DNA from: an uncultured Bacteroidota bacterium
GTDB lineage: Bacteria; Bacteroidota; Bacteroidia; Bacteroidales; P3
DNA: 34,126 bases
NCBI GenBank assembly: GCA_902777005.1
Contig: CACYSB010000018.1
Coordinates: forward strand, 1-34,126
Direction: 5' to 3'
Shown here: one piece after another, positions 31,635-34,126 of the stretch
Layout: every line of letters starts with the position of its first letter
How positions within the stretch are numbered: position 1 is the stretch's first letter
The notes under the pieces: generated by a model
Told to the model about the DNA's origin: nothing
Seen by the model: the letters and a program-made list of their open reading frames with translations, nothing else
Database searches by the model: none
Position numbers and translations under genes: made by a program

Positions 31635-33470
31635 TTATTCGTCCTTGTAACCTGCGGCGATGCGGGCACGCTTGCGCTCAATCTCGTCGAGGATAATCTT
31701 GCGGATTCGGAGATTGTGGGGTGTAATCTCGAGGTATTCGTCCTCGCGGATATACTCCATGGCCTCCTCCAGACTCATCTTGATTGCGGGAGCGCAGGTA
31801 CTCTTGTCGTCGGCGCTCTTGCTGCGCATGTTGGTGAGGTTCTTGGCCGTCACCACGTTGATGACTATGTCGTTGCCCGGCCGCAGACTCTCGCCGATGA
31901 CCTCGCCGGCGTAGACGTGGTCGCCCGGCTCGATGAAGAAGGGGCCGCGGTCCTGCAGCTTGCTGATGCTGTAGGCTGTTGCTTCACCGGTCTCCTTGGC
32001 GATGAGGGCGCCGTATTTGTGGTCGTCCATGTCGCCCTTCCACGGCTGGAACTCCAGGAAGCGGTGGGCTATGATGGCCTCGCCGTTGGTGGCGGTGAGC
32101 AGCGTGTTGCGCAGACCTATTATGCCGCGTGAGGGGATGGTGAAGTCGAGCTGCACACGGTCGCCCTTGGTGTCGATGGTGCCCACCTCCCCCTTGCGGC
32201 GTGTGACGACGTCGATGACCTTCGACGAGAACTCCTCGGGCACCAGCACCGTGAGCTGCTCGATAGGTTCGCACTTCTGGCCGTCTATCTCCCTGATAAT
32301 CACCTTGGGCTGACCCACCTGCAGCTCGTAGCCCTCGCGGCGCATGGTCTCGATGAGCACGGAGAGGTGCATGATTCCGCGGCCGTATACCAGCAGGGCG
32401 TCTGGCGAGCCGGTCTCCTCGATGCGCATGGCCAGATTCTTCTCCAGCTCGGCGAAGAGGCGGTCGCGCAGGTGGCGGCTGGTGACGTACTTGCCCTCCT
32501 TGCCGAAGAAGGGTGAGTTGTTGATAGTGAAGAGCATAGACATAGTGGGCTCGTCGACCTTGATGGGAGGCAGCGCCTCGGGGTTCTCGGCGTCGCAGAT
32601 GGTGTCGCCAATCTCGAACGCCACGTTCTTGTCGAGGTCCATAAGCACGGCGCATATCTCGCCGGCCTCCACGGGCGTCTTGATACGTTCCTTGCCAAGT
32701 CCCTCGAAGACATAGAGTTCCTTGATTTTGGTCTTTATCATCGAGCCGTCGCGTTTGGCGAGGGTGATGCTCTGTCCGGCCTGCAGGGTGCCTCGGTGCA
32801 GACGGCCCACGGCGATACGTCCGAGGTAGCTGCTGTAGTCGAGCGACGAGATCATCATCTGGGTGTTGCCCTCGTCGGTCTTGGGGGCGGGGATATGCTC
32901 GATAATCAGGTCCATGAGGTAGCTGATGTCCTCGGTCGGGGTGTTCCAGTCCTCGCCCATCCATCCCTGCTTGGCTGAGCCGTAGGCGGTGGGGAACTCC
33001 AGCTGGTCGTTGTTGGCGCCGAGGTTGAACATCAGGTCGAACACCGCCTCCTGGGTGAGCTCGGGGTCGCAGTTGGGCTTGTCAACCTTGTTGACAACCA
33101 CGATTGGCTTGAGGCCCAGCTCGATGGCTTTCTGAAGCACGAAGCGTGTCTGCGGCATGGGGCCTTCGAAAGCGTCGACCACCAGCAGCACACCGTCGGC
33201 CATGTTGAGCACGCGCTCCACCTCGCCTCCGAAGTCACTGTGGCCCGGAGTGTCGATGATGTTGATTTTGTAGCCTTTGTAGCGCACCGAGACGTTCTTG
33301 GAGAGAATTGTGATGCCGCGCTCGCGCTCGAGGTCGTTGTTGTCGAGGATGAGTTCGCCGGTCTCCTGGTTGTCGCGGAACAGCTTGGCCTGATGAAGCA
33401 TGCGGTCGACCAAGGTGGTCTTGCCATGGTCGACGTGAGCTATAATTGCAATATTACGAATGTCTTGCAT
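31635..33470 (-). CDS. typA: GTP-binding protein TypA/BipA
   Basis: A 611-residue translational GTPase that binds the ribosome and aids 50S assembly and stress adaptation. The G1 motif [10 protein letters not shown] (residues 10-19), switch-[18 protein letters not shown] near 73-88 and NKVDKP near 127-132 define the G-domain. The beta-barrel domain II, EF-G-like domains III and V, and the BipA-specific C-terminal domain ([24 protein letters not shown] through [13 protein letters not shown]) are intact. Length is standard. It has its own -7 box upstream (33497-33504) and converges with the A1S_2505-like gene. Confidence 0.98.
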   Translation of the reverse strand: MQDIRNIAIIAHVDHGKTTLVDRMLHQAKLFRDNQETGELILDNNDLERERGITILSKNVSVRYKGYKINIIDTPGHSDFGGEVERVLNMADGVLLVVDAFEGPMPQTRFVLQKAIELGLKPIVVVNKVDKPNCDPELTQEAVFDLMFNLGANNDQLEFPTAYGSAKQGWMGEDWNTPTEDISYLMDLIIEHIPAPKTDEGNTQMMISSLDYSSYLGRIAVGRLHRGTLQAGQSITLAKRDGSMIKTKIKELYVFEGLGKERIKTPVEAGEICAVLMDLDKNVAFEIGDTICDAENPEALPPIKVDEPTMSMLFTINNSPFFGKEGKYVTSRHLRDRLFAELEKNLAMRIEETGSPDALLVYGRGIMHLSVLIETMRREGYELQVGQPKVIIREIDGQKCEPIEQLTVLVPEEFSSKVIDVVTRRKGEVGTIDTKGDRVQLDFTIPSRGIIGLRNTLLTATNGEAIIAHRFLEFQPWKGDMDDHKYGALIAKETGEATAYSISKLQDRGPFFIEPGDHVYAGEVIGESLRPGNDIVINVVTAKNLTNMRSKSADDKSTCAPAIKMSLEEAMEYIREDEYLEITPHNLRIRKIILDEIERKRARIAAGYKDE

Positions 33471-33496
33471 CGATTTGATGTGTTAAAAACAAGATG

Positions 33497-33504
33497 CAAA
33501 AATA
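33497..33504 (-). promoter_or_regulatory. Bacteroidota-type -7 box (TATTTTTG) of typA
   Basis: Minus-strand TATTTTTG followed by CA, 26 bp before the typA ATG. No clear TTTG at the usual -33 distance; the upstream sequence is AT-rich. Confidence 0.6.
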
Positions 33505-33536
33505 CGAAATATTTTTATATTGTATTCTTTTTTTTG

Positions 33537-33587
33537 CAGTTAGCGGTTAGCATCCAGCACTATCTGCCAACTGCTAACCGCTAACTG
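33537..33587. repeat. Perfect 16-bp inverted repeat built of heptamers
   Basis: CAGTTAGCGGTTAGCA (33537-33552) is exactly inverted at 33572-33587 around a 19-nt loop. Left units CAGTTAG, CGGTTAG, CATCCAG and right units TGCCAAC, TGCTAAC, CGCTAAC have a 7-bp period. It lies between typA and the end of the T9SS-type protein and could serve as a terminator-like stem for neither gene obviously, since no clean T-run follows. Confidence 0.75.
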
Positions 33588-33609
33588 TTGTTGTCTTAAT
33601 CGCCGATTG

Positions 33610-34126
33610 TTATCTTATCAGCGTCACAGAGCCGTGTTTTGTGATAGTCTGTTTAGGCTGGAATATGGTCGTGTACTTGATGACGTAGACGTATGCGCCC
33701 TGCGGGCAGGGGTTGCCCCTGAGGTCGCGGCCGTCCCATCCGCAGTCCACACCCTCGCAGTGGGCCACGAGACGTCCGCTGCGATCGTATATCCACATCT
33801 CCTGGAGCTTGGTGGCGGTGCTGCGCGAGCTGAAGATGTTGTTGCCGGACTGGTCGTCGGGCATGAAGGCCGTCGGAATCCACTGGTGAACGAGGTGGAG
33901 TCACCGTTGGCGTCGAGGGATGGCAACTGCCACAGGCGCGAGGCTTGAAGGCCAACAGAGACGTCGTTGAGGACAGCGTCGAGGTTGTCGAAAGTGAACT
34001 TCTCCACGTCGCAGTCAATCTGGGCCTTGAGAGGATAGATGGTGAAGAAGAGCTGTATGACGGAGTCGCAGTCGTATTGGTTCTTGAGGACCACGGTGTC
34101 AGTCGCCATGGTAGCCCAGTTGTTCT
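33610..34126 (-). pseudogene. C-terminal part of a T9SS type B sorting-domain protein, with a frameshift
   Basis: The end of a large secreted Bacteroidetes protein whose 5' part lies beyond the window. Upstream residues (TDTVVLKNQYDCDSVIQLFF then TIYPLK) are repeat-like adhesin sequence. The last ~90 residues form the gliding-motility/CHU_C-type C-terminal domain: WIPTAFMPDDQSGNNIF, MWIYDRSGRLVAHCEG, GWDGRDLRGNPCPQGAYVYVIKY and the final SVTLIR, the signal for type IX secretion and surface attachment. The two parts are in different frames: after DSTSFT the WIPTAF motif is reached only by a one-base shift around 33883-33885. Either the gene is broken or the base is a sequencing/assembly error; the domain itself is otherwise intact. 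Confidence 0.8.

Overview
This 34 kb window is chromosomal DNA of a GC-rich member of the Bacteroidales (phylum Bacteroidota). The evidence is Bacteroidota-type promoters (TAnnTTTG boxes, often continuing as GCA) ahead of many genes, numerous SPII lipoproteins with short MKK-type leaders, a SusB-like GH97 enzyme, DUF-rich envelope proteins, and a C-terminal gliding/T9SS type B sorting domain at the right edge. No tRNA, rRNA, CRISPR array, intact insertion sequence or prophage was seen.

Layout, left to right. (1) 1-770, minus: groES-groEL, with groEL cut by the window edge and groES lacking its usual N-terminus. (2) 788-3490, minus: an ECF sigma factor, a small membrane anti-sigma candidate and lipoproteins, with a shared bipartite promoter element ahead of the sigma gene and ahead of the last lipoprotein. 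(3) 3774-6929, plus: a Nif3-like protein, a C4 zinc-ribbon coiled-coil protein and histidine ammonia-lyase. (4) 7005-8093: an AT-rich lipoprotein gene, a probable structured small RNA with its own promoter and terminator, and a small inverted-repeat remnant. (5) 8114-15580, minus: a tightly packed run of thioredoxin-like protein, mutL, rhomboid protease, lipoprotein, outer-membrane protein and valS. (6) 15952-17151, minus: an outer-membrane beta-barrel candidate. (7) 17271-24254, plus: glyA, then a thioredoxin-like protein, GH97, GH78 and a YqaA-type membrane protein. (8) 24251-27110: an EamA transporter (minus), galE and a HAD phosphatase. (9) 27514-31633, plus: clpB, threonine aldolase and a small A1S_2505-like protein. 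(10) 31635-34126, minus: typA/bipA and the frameshifted end of a T9SS-type protein.

The most unusual content is a set of short-period, often hairpin-forming tracts. Three intergenic elements (about 3551-3717, 15667-15820, 27268-27368) have a CpG at exact 11-bp steps over 10-16 consecutive steps, with exceptions mostly TG or CA, and share a palindromic core built from GTTGTTTACCG-like units. The second runs without a phase break into ten tandem 11-mers. Other loci have analogous tracts with periods of 7, 8 or 9-10 nt. Several lie in frame inside enzymes (galE, the Nif3-like gene, GH97 and possibly mutL), where they look like insertions.

A second theme is regulation. groES and clpB share a 7-3-7 palindrome (RCTGWCA-N3-TGTCAGY) followed by a sigma54-like -24/-12 pair with identical internal spacing. 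The ECF operon and its neighbouring lipoprotein share TGTAGTTTT-N14-CGTTnTTAT. All functional assignments come from reading motifs and protein sequence by eye; no database search was possible.
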